A stretch of 64,000 bases of DNA. Origin: Yarrowia lipolytica (taxonomy: Eukaryota; Ascomycota; Dipodascomycetes; Dipodascales). The notes beneath the pieces are model-generated. The model did not search any database. It was not told the DNA's origin and saw only the letters and a program-made list of their open reading frames with translations. Position 1 is the stretch's first letter; each line of letters opens with the position of its first letter. Of the stretch, positions 22,198-33,324 are shown piece after piece. Where the stretch lies: NCBI RefSeq assembly GCF_001761485.1, contig NC_090775.1:1116001-1180000 (forward strand), given 5' to 3'. The position numbers and the translations under genes are program-made.

Positions 22198-23691
22198 TCA
22201 CGAAACAACGCTGAGAAACGGATTCTTGCCTCGTAGGCGATTGCCGTAGCGGTAAAATACCCACGGAATGGGAATCATGGCCACAGCCACAAATGCCAGC
22301 AGCGAGAGTCCCCAATCTACACCCAAGGTGTCAAACAGCTGCTTTGCAAAGAGGGGAAAGACAGCTCCAAACACGGAGCGGGCAAAGGTGTTGGCAGCCA
22401 CTGCCGACGCAGCATATCTTTGGAAGGCGTCCACCAGGTAGTTGAGACACGCCTGGAAGATGACGAAGAAGCCCCAGCCTGTTAGAAGCAGGCCTAAGCA
22501 TGGAAGGGCCCAGTGATTGTCTGGCGACGACGTCCAGGCAGTGATGAAGAGTCCTGCAGAGAAAATCCAGCCGAAAATCATCATCACTACGAGCCGTTCT
22601 TCGGGGATGGCCTTTCCATCATTGGCCAGCACCAGTCGACGATAGCGCTTTCCACTCCACAGATTGGAGGCTGACCCAAAGACGATTGCGCCGGCAAAAA
22701 CGGCAATTGTAGGCAAAAAGGCCTCGACGTAGCCCCAGTGTCTGTATTGGGTAAATTGATAGTTGACGGAAGTCAGCGTAAGATAGAAGATGCCGTATAC
22801 GAAGGACGCATAAAGCGCAATGAAGAAACAAATGGGTGTCAATAGCATAGCAAATGGCCGGATCAGATGCCGCTTGATGAATTCGTCAAGTGTGAACTGC
22901 CATCGGTCATGGTTTGCGTGGTAAGCCCAGTTTCCTGATTCGAGACGGATCTTTCGGGCCTTTCGCTGTAGTAGCACTGGAGGGTACGTTTCCGGACAGA
23001 GAATCAACACCAGCACCAGAATAAGACTGCTGAGAGCTACCATGAACCAGCAGACCCATTTCCAGGCCGTGGGGGAGTGTTTGAGAAGCAGAGCTCCGAT
23101 CGGGGGCGCTAGAGACGCTCCTGCAATCACAAAGCCTCCATATAACACCATGTAGTTTCCTCGGACTGAAGGTGCCCAGATATCGGACAGGACGCCTCCG
23201 GAGGAAACAATGGGTGCTGAGGCGAAAAATCCCGCGAAAAACCGGGTGAGAATGATACTCTGGATGTTTTCACTGCCTCCCGTTCCACAAGTGAAGAGAA
23301 TAGAGATGAGAAAGGGCATGGTGACTCCTATTTTGCGGCCATAGACCTCGGAGAAGGGTGCAAACAGCAAAGGTCCAAATGCAATTCCTGCCACATAGAG
23401 AGATGTTGTGAGGGTGGCTACTTCATGGCCCACCCCCATGGCATTGATGAGATGGGGAGCCGCTGGCGAAAAAATAGCCGAGTTCATCTGGGCTGCAAAG
23501 GTCATGATGGCATAGAGCACCGTCGTCTGGATTTTGCGTCGCATGGGCCAGTTGAGCGGACACTCGGGATCGTCCGGGCCGTTGTAATCAATCAGGTACA
23601 GCTCCGGGTTTTCCAGCGGCAGGTATTGCGGCTTGTCCCATGAGTCGGAGGTAGTGGGGAGAATGTCGGGGCTGCTCGTGTGGCTGGTCAT
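22198..23691 (-). CDS. MFS transporter, DHA1 family (drug:H+ antiporter type)
   Basis: 497 residues with 12 predicted membrane segments. The cytosolic N-terminus carries DPECPLNWPMRRK (about 41-53), the entry motif of fungal DHA1 exporters of the Flr1/Tpo1/Mdr1 group. Motif A appears as FGPLLFAPFSEVYGRK (about 105-120), and the segment-5 glycine/proline-rich motif C as GASLAPPIGALLL. A central cytosolic loop with RKARKIRLES separates the two halves. Such pumps export drugs, weak acids or polyamines across the plasma membrane by proton exchange. The substrate cannot be told from sequence. It stands alone with large gaps on both sides. Confidence 0.9.
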   Translation of the reverse strand: MTSHTSSPDILPTTSDSWDKPQYLPLENPELYLIDYNGPDDPECPLNWPMRRKIQTTVLYAIMTFAAQMNSAIFSPAAPHLINAMGVGHEVATLTTSLYVAGIAFGPLLFAPFSEVYGRKIGVTMPFLISILFTCGTGGSENIQSIILTRFFAGFFASAPIVSSGGVLSDIWAPSVRGNYMVLYGGFVIAGASLAPPIGALLLKHSPTAWKWVCWFMVALSSLILVLVLILCPETYPPVLLQRKARKIRLESGNWAYHANHDRWQFTLDEFIKRHLIRPFAMLLTPICFFIALYASFVYGIFYLTLTSVNYQFTQYRHWGYVEAFLPTIAVFAGAIVFGSASNLWSGKRYRRLVLANDGKAIPEERLVVMMIFGWIFSAGLFITAWTSSPDNHWALPCLGLLLTGWGFFVIFQACLNYLVDAFQRYAASAVAANTFARSVFGAVFPLFAKQLFDTLGVDWGLSLLAFVAVAMIPIPWVFYRYGNRLRGKNPFLSVVS

Positions 23692-25701
23692 TGCATTTTC
23701 CTGGCGGTGATAAGTCTAGCGATACTCATGGATCGCTTCCAAAGAGATCTATAGTGCAATTATATAAAAAGATTTATATTGAATTTGTTAGTCATTGCTG
23801 CACGATAAGGTTGGCCAAGAGATGTTGGGCAAGTGGGGTTGGTGAAACGGGGGGGGACTAGGGGTTGATGGTAAGGCGCTGGTGGAATAAATAGGTGTCA
23901 CGTGATTGGCCAGAGCCAGTCTGGTCTTATGACTTCCTTTCCACTGCCCAAAACGGGCCTGCCCAGCTGCTCGGTTTCGCCAAGCTGTTGTCTCAGCCGC
24001 AAGGCTACACCACACGGCGGCTTGTCCCCACATCCCAACAACGGGACGGAGTCCGAGCTCCGAAATCTTAATTCGGGTTTTTCCGGGACGAATGGTAGTG
24101 TGACTAATAGACAGTGACCAATGGCTAGTATCAGTGAGAGGAGGGAGGCTGATTGATGGTCTTTGCGGTCGGTTAATGTTTTGTCTTTGTGCTTATTACT
24201 CTTCTTCGCTTTTGGGGGGTCGTTATCGACTCCCGACAACTGCATTTGGTGCATCAATACTGTAAGGGGAAAGACGATGATCTGGGGGCAAAAGCTCTGG
24301 TACAGTACAGTAAGTACGTATCGTACTTGATGGTATTAGAAATAGCAGTTGGTATCGTGAAGCAGCAACTGATCTGTGTTTTATTTGTGTCTGGTTCGTG
24401 TCTGACTTGTGTCTGACTTGTGTCTGATTTGTCAATGTTGACCCCTTTGGCACAGCAACGGCCCGATACTACCTTGCTGTTATGAAGATGAAGATCCTTA
24501 GGTCAGGTGGAGGAGGCTGTGACGAGTATATTGTAGATACATGATGGCGGCAGAGATTACAGTACATACAGTACGAGTACAAGTACAAGTACAAGAACAA
24601 GTACGACGTCCCGGGCAGTACGCACGAATATATACCGGTTCTTGTTATCGCCGAAAGACGGAGCGGTAGCGCGTTTTCGTTCCATGGCTGGAAAGGAAAA
24701 GTAAAATTTCATAATATAACCGACAATAAATGTTTCATCGGTTTACTCGTTGCTGAAGACTATAACTGCACGGGTTTATCTTGTAATTAGAAAGAGTTGT
24801 AACTATATATATGATACATGTATATATAGTACATATTACAGTAGCTACAGTACATACTCGTACAAATAGTACATACTGTACTTGTGCTCGTATGATTGTA
24901 TTTTGGTTTAAGCAGCCGTATAAAGTCCTACTCAAATCAGCTACAAAAACAGTACAAGTACATTAAATTCTGCCCAAGCAGAATATGCGCCCTCCTTTAC
25001 ATTCTTGTCACGGTCGCAGTTACTTGCATCGTATGACCGGTGACGAAGACTTTCCACTGTATATATTTCCGAAGGATGCTACAGTACAAGCACCGGACAT
25101 TACTGGTACGAGCACCACAGGGTTTGTCACCTCCTTCGTCGTAGTCGTACTCACCCTTTGGCCCAACCCCCTTGTCTCCCTCCAAGTCGATTTCCCCCAA
25201 GTCTACTGTTCCCACTCTCCTAAATACGACCATACAAGCATTAGTCCCGCATCAAAATACGTGCCGTTGTCGTATCGTCTTGTCGTCGCATCTCCGATAG
25301 TCGCATGGCAGACACAAGCTGCAGTTGCTGCCCGTTGCAACCTCGTGGGTTTCATTCTGCATTCTACAGTAGCTACGATACCATGCACGGGACTCGCTTA
25401 GGTTCCAGCCGTTGTCTTTGCGCACTAATGTCGCGGCTAACATAGCCCAAAGGTGGGCCATGAGAAGCGCCTGGGCTGTGGTTTACTGGTTTGTCGGAGT
25501 TTTGGCTGTTTGGAGATGTTGATTTGTATCATTGTCTCTCATTTGACACCCAACTGATGGTCTGTTTGGTATGTACGGTAACTACATACTGCTCCCTCTC
25601 CCTCAGCTGTCACCATTAGTTGGTTGACTAGCTTGGCAGGGGTGCGCACTAAGATGCGATGATGTATATATTGGTGTTGGCAGGCGTCTTTACTCGCCAA
25701 A
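23692..25701. other. Long intergenic region (2.0 kb)
   Basis: Contains an E-box (GTCACGTGAT 23897-23906), an 11-bp tandem repeat (24384-24433), GTAC/ACAAGTAC repeats around 24560-24605 and AT-rich tracts near 24800. A 138-codon frame at 24985-25401 has no recognisable feature and is not called. Confidence 0.45.
24384..24433. repeat. 11-bp tandem repeat, about 4.5 copies
   Basis: Imperfect copies of TTTGTGTCTGA (variants CTTGTGTCTGA, TTCGTGTCTGA). Non-coding. Confidence 0.75.
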
Positions 25702-26754
25702 ATGCTCACACTGGCCCTCGTGCTCGATGAGATTGTCCAACATTTGCGTCCACTCGACATCCGACGCCTTTCGCACACAAACAACGAACTGCGAGGCGCC
25801 ATCCAGGCCAAGGTCAAGCGTCGCATTGCCGCAGAGTACCCATGGATCTCGCTCGACGACTGGTATGCTGTGATTCCATATCTGAGTCTGGAAGACGAAC
25901 CGCTGCCCGGAGAGGCCGAAGCCACGAATGGACATAACCACAAGCAGCAGCTGACCCACCAGATCTCGGCCGCCTTCACACGGCCTTTTAGACCTGATTC
26001 AGCGTCGGAGCAGCCCCGAAAATACACGTGCTACCACTTCAAGGACGACTCCACGGTGGTCGTACAGCACGTGATGGATTGGCACGAATGGCAGTTCGAG
26101 CTTCCACTCTCATCTCTGGGAATGGAACAGAAAGAGGTCTACGACATGCACTTCTCGGCCCACAACGAGACGCTCCACGCCTATGTTACGCAGAAAGAAC
26201 GCATTCTGCTGTTGAAACACACCGCCAGACCCGATACGCAGCCCGTGGACCACGTACTCATCATTCCCACACCTTCTCCGGGCCCCAAATACGACTGTAT
26301 CCTCCGAATTTACCAGGGACACGTCTTTTACATCGAAAGGGTCTTCGTGGGCTTCAATGAAAGGCTTGATCTAGAAGCTATCGAAAGAGGAGACTTGAAC
26401 CTGCTGGAAACAACGCTGTACTCGGTGGACGTGGAGTCCCGAGCCATCCACCAACTGTGCAGCACAAAGTTGCCGGAAGAGGTGTTTACTATCCATACTC
26501 GCTCGTTTCGAAACCCAGACGCTCCCATCGTGCTCAGCAACAGGATGCTCTACTTGTGCGATCCCGATCGAAGCTACCTACTTGTCTTCAACCTGCTGCT
26601 CAAGTCCGTTCGGCTGCTACTGCTGCCTCAACACAGAACCTACTCCAGAAACGTGTACATCGAGAAGGGAAGATACTTGCATTTCGTGTCGCCCTCTGGA
26701 GGAGTGGCTCTGGATCTCCAAGAAAACGAGATACGAGACGTCCACTACGAATGA
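25702..26754 (+). CDS. Uncharacterised protein with F-box-like N-terminus
   Basis: 350 residues from an ATG in a good context (CAAAATG). Residues about 5-35, with LDEIVQHLRPLDIRRLSHTN, resemble an F-box (Leu-Pro-less form), where the repeated L..L..V pattern binds Skp1. The rest contains repeated hydrophobic strand-like segments (YHFKDDSTVVVQHV, ILRIYQGHVFYIERV, LYLCDPDRSYLLVFNLL), consistent with a beta-propeller or similar substrate-binding part. No established family is recognised. Either an SCF-type adaptor or a lineage-specific protein is possible. It converges with the next gene (127 bp between stops). Confidence 0.7.
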   Translation: MLTLALVLDEIVQHLRPLDIRRLSHTNNELRGAIQAKVKRRIAAEYPWISLDDWYAVIPYLSLEDEPLPGEAEATNGHNHKQQLTHQISAAFTRPFRPDSASEQPRKYTCYHFKDDSTVVVQHVMDWHEWQFELPLSSLGMEQKEVYDMHFSAHNETLHAYVTQKERILLLKHTARPDTQPVDHVLIIPTPSPGPKYDCILRIYQGHVFYIERVFVGFNERLDLEAIERGDLNLLETTLYSVDVESRAIHQLCSTKLPEEVFTIHTRSFRNPDAPIVLSNRMLYLCDPDRSYLLVFNLLLKSVRLLLLPQHRTYSRNVYIEKGRYLHFVSPSGGVALDLQENEIRDVHYE

Positions 26755-26881
26755 CTTAGAAATAATAGATAAAAGCATTAATTGTGTGTATTATGAAGTA
26801 GTTGCCGCTGGTAAATACCTTTCTGACGGTAATACAGCAGCCAATAAATAAAAGCACGTTAGTACAAGCGGTGAGTGGCGC

Positions 26882-28900
26882 TTAAATGGGCATGAAATCA
26901 TGCTGCTTCCAAATGCCAGTGCTCAGATGCACCTCCCAGTCCACCTCATGTTTCCAGCACGACTCCAGAATTATTTGCAGGGTGCGCCAGTTGCCCACTC
27001 CCAGAGAATGACGTAATCGGCTGACTCGAGCTCGCAGCAGGTCCTGGTAGTTCTTCACAGTACCATCATCGGCCTTGACAATGAAGTCCGCAGACGTCTT
27101 GAGCTCGCAACCAATCAGAAACATGGGCCAAACCAACTGGTTAGCTACCTTGTTCTGGGGATCCAAAAGTAGATTGAGATCCATAAATTGAATACACAAA
27201 GCGCGGATATCGGCCCAAACCTCAGGCTTGCAGCTCTTGAAGATTCGCAGCAGGAACACAAGGACTGCAATGCACCAGCACTTGCATCCGATATGCTCTT
27301 CTGAGTGCTCCGGGTAGCCTGCGGCACATTCGGAATGCAGTTCAATGAGAAGCTGGCGTTTGAGGGCCTGCCCTCGTTCCCAGAGGGCTCTCAGTTGAGC
27401 AGATCGCTCAGGAGTGTAGGCTGCTGATTGCGCAAGGTCTTCCTGGAACGCCTTGAAGTCTGCACGCAGCACAGTCACCTCATAAAGGGTCTGCATAGTC
27501 TTTATGGAACAGTTGACCATGTAGTTGAGACCGATGGAAGTGCCGTCGAACATCTCGGGGTTGACAATGAAGGGTGCGCGCGAGTCGTGTGATGCTGCGG
27601 ACGTGATGAGATCAAACCACACATAACTGTTGATGAGAAACTTGCCTGAGTTTTGGGTGATGAGAAAGTCTCGAATGTCGGGCTGAGACACAATTTTGGC
27701 GTACATGTACATGTGGTTTCTGATGGCAGATGATCGGCCACCGTTGATGGTTTCAATGACAACCATGGAGATGAGCAAGATGAGAATTGCCTTGATGTTC
27801 TTGCGCGACTGCTCGGTGTTATTGAACGGCAAGTCTTTGGCACTGTCGTCCAGTCGTTGCAGTCGGTAGGCTTCTTCTTCTCCCATGCTAGCCAGCTCCA
27901 TGAAGCCCTCCTGTCGCAGCAGCTTGAAAAAACATAGCTTGATGTACAGCACGTGTTTCTTGACTAGCGTATGTTGTGACGCAGCACTGATGAGATGCAG
28001 ATAAGACATGGTCATGACAATCTTCTTGGTCAGTTCGGGCTCGAACGTCTCGAACATTAGTGCCGTGAGCTGCGGCTGCGGCAGGTAGTCAAAATAGGGC
28101 GACAGAAACTGCAGGTAGTTTTCCATGAGTTTGCGCTCATTTGGCGTCTGGGCAATCTGTTGCACCAGCGAGTTTGCGTAGGGGTCGGGGATGCGCGAGA
28201 ATGTAAATTTCGGCAGTCGTGGTCCTCTAGGCATGCCAGGCATCCCCACTCCATGCACTCCAGGGACGCCCGGGAGAATACCCGATCCCGAATGGACCGT
28301 CAGCTTGGGCAGTTGTTGTGGGTGTGCCAGTTGCACCTGTGAGTTTGACTCTGAATTTGCCCGGGCGTCATCAATTGTGTAGCTCAGAGGCGTTCCTCCC
28401 TTGTCCAACAGCTGGCTCTCGTAGTAGGCCTTCATTTCCGACAGCGTCTTGTGCACCTGCACGGTATCCACCTTGTTTGGGTAGTTGAGGGGGTGCAGCG
28501 GGTCGATTTTTTCTTCAAACTGCACCGGGGTATCCGACAACGGCGGGATTCGCCGCCGCGTGGGTGGTGGTTCATGCAAAATGTGTGTTGGAGGTCGCAG
28601 TTGTTCGGGTAGTTGCAGTTCTTGATGTGGCGGCGACAGAGGCAGTGTAGCTCCGAGCGGTTGATCCGACAGTTGGAACGAGCTCTGGAACGTCTGCAGC
28701 GGCTGGAGCGAATGTTGCGAGGCCCGCGGCGGCTCAAAGGGGCTGTTATTGGGCTCTGTGTTTGGGCGCGGTTTCTTCTGGGTCACTGCAAATCGGCCCA
28801 CCAGCGCCGCCATGTCTGGGTTGGGCGGTTTGCGCTTGCAGGACGTGCGTTTCGACGCCTTTTCCGGCTCGAAGCTCACGAATTTCGCCGGTTTACCCAT
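26882..28900 (-). CDS. Fungal transcription-factor-domain protein without a zinc cluster
   Basis: 672 residues. The basic N-terminus (KASKRTSCKRKPPNP) has one Cys where a Zn2Cys6 cluster would have six. A Pro/Gln-rich disordered region reaches to about residue 235. From there an all-helical domain extends to the C-terminus, with SLVQQIAQTPNERKLMENYLQ, YFDYLPQPQLTALMF and a later AVLVFLLRIFKSC. This resembles the fungal-specific transcription factor domain of the Uga3/Arg81/Lys14 type (Fungal_trans_2). I looked upstream on the same strand for a further exon with CTAAC-AG and found none close by. It may be a co-regulator or a factor whose DNA-binding part is lost or remote. Confidence 0.7.
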   Translation of the reverse strand: MGKPAKFVSFEPEKASKRTSCKRKPPNPDMAALVGRFAVTQKKPRPNTEPNNSPFEPPRASQHSLQPLQTFQSSFQLSDQPLGATLPLSPPHQELQLPEQLRPPTHILHEPPPTRRRIPPLSDTPVQFEEKIDPLHPLNYPNKVDTVQVHKTLSEMKAYYESQLLDKGGTPLSYTIDDARANSESNSQVQLAHPQQLPKLTVHSGSGILPGVPGVHGVGMPGMPRGPRLPKFTFSRIPDPYANSLVQQIAQTPNERKLMENYLQFLSPYFDYLPQPQLTALMFETFEPELTKKIVMTMSYLHLISAASQHTLVKKHVLYIKLCFFKLLRQEGFMELASMGEEEAYRLQRLDDSAKDLPFNNTEQSRKNIKAILILLISMVVIETINGGRSSAIRNHMYMYAKIVSQPDIRDFLITQNSGKFLINSYVWFDLITSAASHDSRAPFIVNPEMFDGTSIGLNYMVNCSIKTMQTLYEVTVLRADFKAFQEDLAQSAAYTPERSAQLRALWERGQALKRQLLIELHSECAAGYPEHSEEHIGCKCWCIAVLVFLLRIFKSCKPEVWADIRALCIQFMDLNLLLDPQNKVANQLVWPMFLIGCELKTSADFIVKADDGTVKNYQDLLRARVSRLRHSLGVGNWRTLQIILESCWKHEVDWEVHLSTGIWKQHDFMPI

Positions 28901-30938
28901 GCTCGGCTCGTGGGTGAGGAGATGTCGACTTCTGGCGTACAGATGAATGGTACGAGGTATGGATCCCGATACTTTCTAATAAACTCAAGGTCTGTTTTAA
29001 CTAAGGTTGCGAGCCTGCACTGTGCAGTTCCAGTTGAAAATTAGCGAGCCGTGGGGGCATTGGGGTGCGCTGCGGAGGGGGGATGCAACCTGCTGCTGGC
29101 GGGGGATCAGAAAAGGACAGAGAACGGAGCTATGACGCCAGCGAGGCGAAATGTGTCACGTGTGTCCACATGTGATGCCAAGTCCTACTTAGCGTGCCCT
29201 GCTCGCCCCACCTTCCCCCTTCACTCCGATCCACATGCTCCCAACTCTATCAAAGTGGGTCTTCGCGCCTCTCACTTTAGAATCCAAAATACAAAGGTGT
29301 TTAATCCATGTTGCTTCGATGGCAACTGCACGGTTAAATACAAAGCGGCTTTTGCTTTTGCGGACGGACCCAATCAATACGGGTGGGCGGTGGAGAATGC
29401 GAAACCTACGACCTCGAAAAGAGAGCCTTCAAAACACGCTTGTATCATTGACGGCGAAAAGGACCGGCTAGAGAACGGGAACATACGCTAGGAACACAGG
29501 GCGCGCGGGCTTGGTGCATGTTGCCAAGCTACCTCCACAGAACTTGTATTCGAAGCCCTGCTCCTTCCACCAACTGCCACGCTACTGGTCTGGCTAAACT
29601 ACGGTCCGAGACCGTGGCCAAGCTAAAAGACGCTTTGAACCCTTGCTGCTACTTGTACTGTATGTTGTCCTACATACTGTACGACTGTCGTGCCAAAGGA
29701 CGGAAGTCTTGCGGAACCGCGTTAATAATAACGGGATATTGAATTTTAAAATATATCCAAGCATCAAGAATGAAAAATAAATTAGTAGAAAAATAAATAG
29801 TGGAAAAATCAATTAGTGGGACACATCTGAACACATGGATTCGGCTCCGGCAAAAAACGCGCAATGCACGGCTTCGACGCAACCTCGGAGCATCTCGGAG
29901 ATTTACCTCTGGGCAGTGTTCCAATTACAAGTGCTGTAGCTCTGTTGTTTTTTGGTTCAGGAGCCCCATGGGGATGGAGATGATTGGTGCTAAGGGAAAA
30001 TACACTGTCACCATTTCTACAGTGTACAGGTATGAGATGAGTACAGTACCGGTATTGGTACACTTTGAAATACTTACACTGTAAAAGGAAGCGAAAAGAA
30101 GTCTCCTATCTGTACAGAAAGAACTATTACCCACTCTTGCAGCCTATTAACCGCGTATGACGAACAATTAGCAAGTATGTATAGCAACATGCCTCGTCCT
30201 TCTACAGTAACGGTACCACAACCAGTCCCTGACACTCTATTATCCTATATGACCAATTTTTACTGTGCAAAATGAGACGCGCCCTAATTAGACTAATTAG
30301 AGTGCAACAAGTAAAAGCCGACGGTCGTCGTTTGCGGTGAGCTAATTATGGGCAGCCGCTGTGACCCTGCGGCTTTATCAGTATTCAGCTGGCGCGGGAT
30401 TCCGACATGTCACGTGACGCGGCGTCTGTGTCGTTCCGTGACATTGTTTTATTTTCATTTTTTTACGGGGGGTCACGTGGACCAACTTTAACTGAGAGAG
30501 GTTTGGTTCTGTGGGTACATCGCAGTACAGTACATCTGGGCACACACACTGCAAGCCCTGGTTACCCTCTTCTGCATCACGCCTATATATGTTTGGCAGA
30601 AACTCTTTCTTTTTGTCATCAGGCCAAAACGTGAGTACCACAACTGCCCCAGATGTTATGATGAACATTATGCTGTGCACCAATCAGACCAGAGATGAAC
30701 GATTACAGTTACCCAATTATGTACCTGACATTTTTCTGAAGACGATGATTTCTCTTGAATTCTGCTAACCCAAGTGACTGGTGGTTTACCACTTGATTTG
30801 ACTACAGTCGATTATTTATATAGCTAACCAACCTTTTGACTCATTCAATCTGTACACTGTAAAATACTCTCTACGTCATTACAAATCCAGGCCTCATTTT
30901 ATTAATGTATCATAGTGGTACTCACGTATTGCCCGTGT
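28901..30938. other. Long intergenic region (2.0 kb)
   Basis: Contains CACGTG sites at 29155-29162, 30409-30418 and 30472-30480, and GTAC-rich patches near 30030-30060. A 146-codon frame at 29051-29491 shows no recognisable feature. Confidence 0.45.
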
Positions 30939-31961
30939 TCACTTCAATCCACCATCCACACAAACAATAATCTTTCCAGTGGCATGTCCCGCTTCTAGCT
31001 TCTTGACAGCCTCCTTTGCATCCTTCAGATCAAAAACACAATCTGTCACGGGCTTGATCTTGCCCGCCTCGATGTACTCGGTGATGATGGCCAGCTGTTT
31101 TCCCGAAGGTCTGCACACGATCGCCTGGTATCTCACGCCGTAGATCCAGGCACATCTGGTGGTAACAAAGGCGACCGAACGAAGCAGAGACGATACCAAT
31201 GCACCGGGCTTGACACTCAGGGTGTCTTCCACCGTCTCGGGGGAAGGAGTGCCGTTAAGACTGCCCACAAAGCCGTTCTTCTTGGTGATTGACACGTGGG
31301 CATGGGGCTGGTTGGACACATCGAGCGCATAATCGACATCCGAAACCACGTTCTTGAACACTGTGGTCCGGTAGTTGATCACCTGGTCAGCCCCTAGTTG
31401 TCGCAGCAGGTCCATTTTCTTGGATGAAGCCGTGGTGATGACTTTGGCTCCATACACGTTCTTTGCCAGCTGAATCGCAAAGGTGCCGATACCTCCGGAG
31501 CCCTTGGAGATGAAGATGGTTTGGTCCCTTTGCAGATTGCCAGCTTCAAACGCTTGCATGGAGGTCAGACCTACCAAGGGGATGCCTGCAGCATCTTGGA
31601 GAGAAATGTTTGATGGGGCTCTGGCCACGAGTGAGGACTTGACGCTCACAAACTCGGCCATGGTGCCGTCCTGACGCTCGCCAATCCGGCTGTAGACTCT
31701 ATCGCCTGCCTTGAACTCATCCACCCCAAGTCCCACCTCCTCCACCACCCCAGATACATCGTAGCCAAAGATATGAGGGTGTTTGTCAGGTGCCAACATC
31801 TTCAGAAAGCCACGGTTTCTCATGCCATCAATGGGATTGAGCGACGCAGCAGCCACCCGGATCAGAACATGATCGTCGGCAATCAGAGTCGTCTTGGGAT
31901 GGTCCTCGGAGTACTGGATCTTGTCCGGGCCTCCATACCCTGTGGTGTAAGCTGCTTTCAT
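30939..31961 (-). CDS. Zinc-independent medium-chain dehydrogenase / quinone oxidoreductase-like
   Basis: 340 residues from MKAAYTTGYGG (31961), the standard start of this family. The frame runs 70 codons further upstream, but that part is Cys/Ser-rich without conservation. VLIRVAAASLNPID (catalytic-domain start), GYDVSGVVEEVG and FKAGDRVYSR are typical of quinone oxidoreductases. The NADPH-binding Rossmann fold has SKGSGGIGTFAIQLAK, followed by ASSKKMDLLRQLGADQVINY. The catalytic and structural zinc cysteines of true alcohol dehydrogenases are absent. It likely reduces quinones or enone-type carbonyls with NADPH in the cytosol, with relatives in the reticulon-4-interacting (RTN4IP1) and Ast1/YIM1 group. 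The exact substrate is unknown. Confidence 0.88.
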   Translation of the reverse strand: MKAAYTTGYGGPDKIQYSEDHPKTTLIADDHVLIRVAAASLNPIDGMRNRGFLKMLAPDKHPHIFGYDVSGVVEEVGLGVDEFKAGDRVYSRIGERQDGTMAEFVSVKSSLVARAPSNISLQDAAGIPLVGLTSMQAFEAGNLQRDQTIFISKGSGGIGTFAIQLAKNVYGAKVITTASSKKMDLLRQLGADQVINYRTTVFKNVVSDVDYALDVSNQPHAHVSITKKNGFVGSLNGTPSPETVEDTLSVKPGALVSSLLRSVAFVTTRCAWIYGVRYQAIVCRPSGKQLAIITEYIEAGKIKPVTDCVFDLKDAKEAVKKLEAGHATGKIIVCVDGGLK

Positions 31962-33324
31962 GGTGTATTGAAAGCGATCGATCAAGGCCCCTGTGACATG
32001 TCCGTGTGCGTGTTTATATATCCATGTTTGAGTACTTGGACCGGCCTCTCCTTGTCCATTGTTATTACATGCTATAGATGACACTAGCCGCACTCTACTG
32101 TGAGCACACGAGCAAAGCGACCAAGAAGCGGTAGTACAAGTCATGGAAGCGCAGGAGGATGCTACAATCACAACATGGATATTGTGTTTGTGTTAAATTG
32201 CTTCTACAGATTGTCTGGGTCACTGACAGCTGGTTCATTACTTCCAGTATGGCCCAAGATGAACAACTATACACATCCACCCCACATTTGTCACCAGTTA
32301 GTAACGCACTAGTGAGACGCATAGATTTGCCACCGAACATGTCACTGCGAGATCCTGTCAGAGGGGAAAGCGCGTATCCCACCCACATGTCATTTGAACT
32401 ACACCCACAGAAGCAAATTAGGGCATGTATTCCCCACACCTCACGGTATGTACACTCGCAACCACTAACTCATGATACTTGCATCTCAATACAACGTTAG
32501 TTGTGGAGATGGTTAACACCATGAGTGGATTCAGAAGGATCTCCTTACCTTTCAATCCAGCTTACCTCCCTTTTGATCCTTACCAGCAGTCTGCCGCTAA
32601 TTTTTGCGTCCCCAAACAGCCCCCTTGGCATGGGTATCGTACTTGTCCATCTTCTGGTTCGCCAAGAGCCTGTCTCACTGAAGGGTTGACAGATTATTGG
32701 TCATCGTGAGGACGGTTGAAACACAAGTGGGTACGTACTTGTATAATCCAGCTTTTGGGTTGCTTGTCGCCCAGATCACACCCCCAATTCAGAGTGTGTA
32801 AACCAAACAAGTTTATGATATACTCTGGTCACATTGAACTCATAAAGTGTTCCTTTTCACAGGCGTGACAAAGACTTCCACAAGAAAACATGGCTCAAAG
32901 ACACAAGCACAAGTGCAAGTAAACGATGTTTCATGTCATATATACATGCAGCACTTGTAATGCTCATACAAATACAATACCACTCAAGATCTATCTCTCC
33001 TCTCCACACAGTCCCTCGCCTAAACGATGCATTCATGAGTCAGCTTTGTCAACACGACGATCTTGTATTTCTCAAGAATTTCTCCTATTTTACTACTTAA
33101 AGTAAATGATACTGCTCAAAACAGCGCAAAAATACCGTTCCAACAATTCAATTGATTTTATCCAATTTATCGCAAGTTTCCACAAATGTCCCACACTTTC
33201 ACGCCTCAACCGCTATCTGACATAACTGCCCGAAGCTTATATGAAAATTTCCTGAACCTAATAAAAATCTACAGCATCTTTCTCTACACACACACAACTA
33301 ACCAGACATAGACACACAAACACC
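31962..33324. other. Divergent intergenic region, oxidoreductase / NMD3
   Basis: 1.36 kb. A CTAACCAG just before the NMD3 start (about 33298-33305) could be the acceptor of a 5'-UTR intron, but I cannot place its donor. Otherwise nothing recognised. Confidence 0.4.

Noticed and set aside
30592-30768. Mini-gene with GTGAGT donor after GGCCAAAAC
   Set aside because: The nearest CTAACCCAAG acceptor gives an immediate stop, so no plausible protein results.
31962-32171. 70-codon extension of the oxidoreductase
   Set aside because: No conservation. The family starts at MKAAYTTGYGG, and a targeting signal is not evident.
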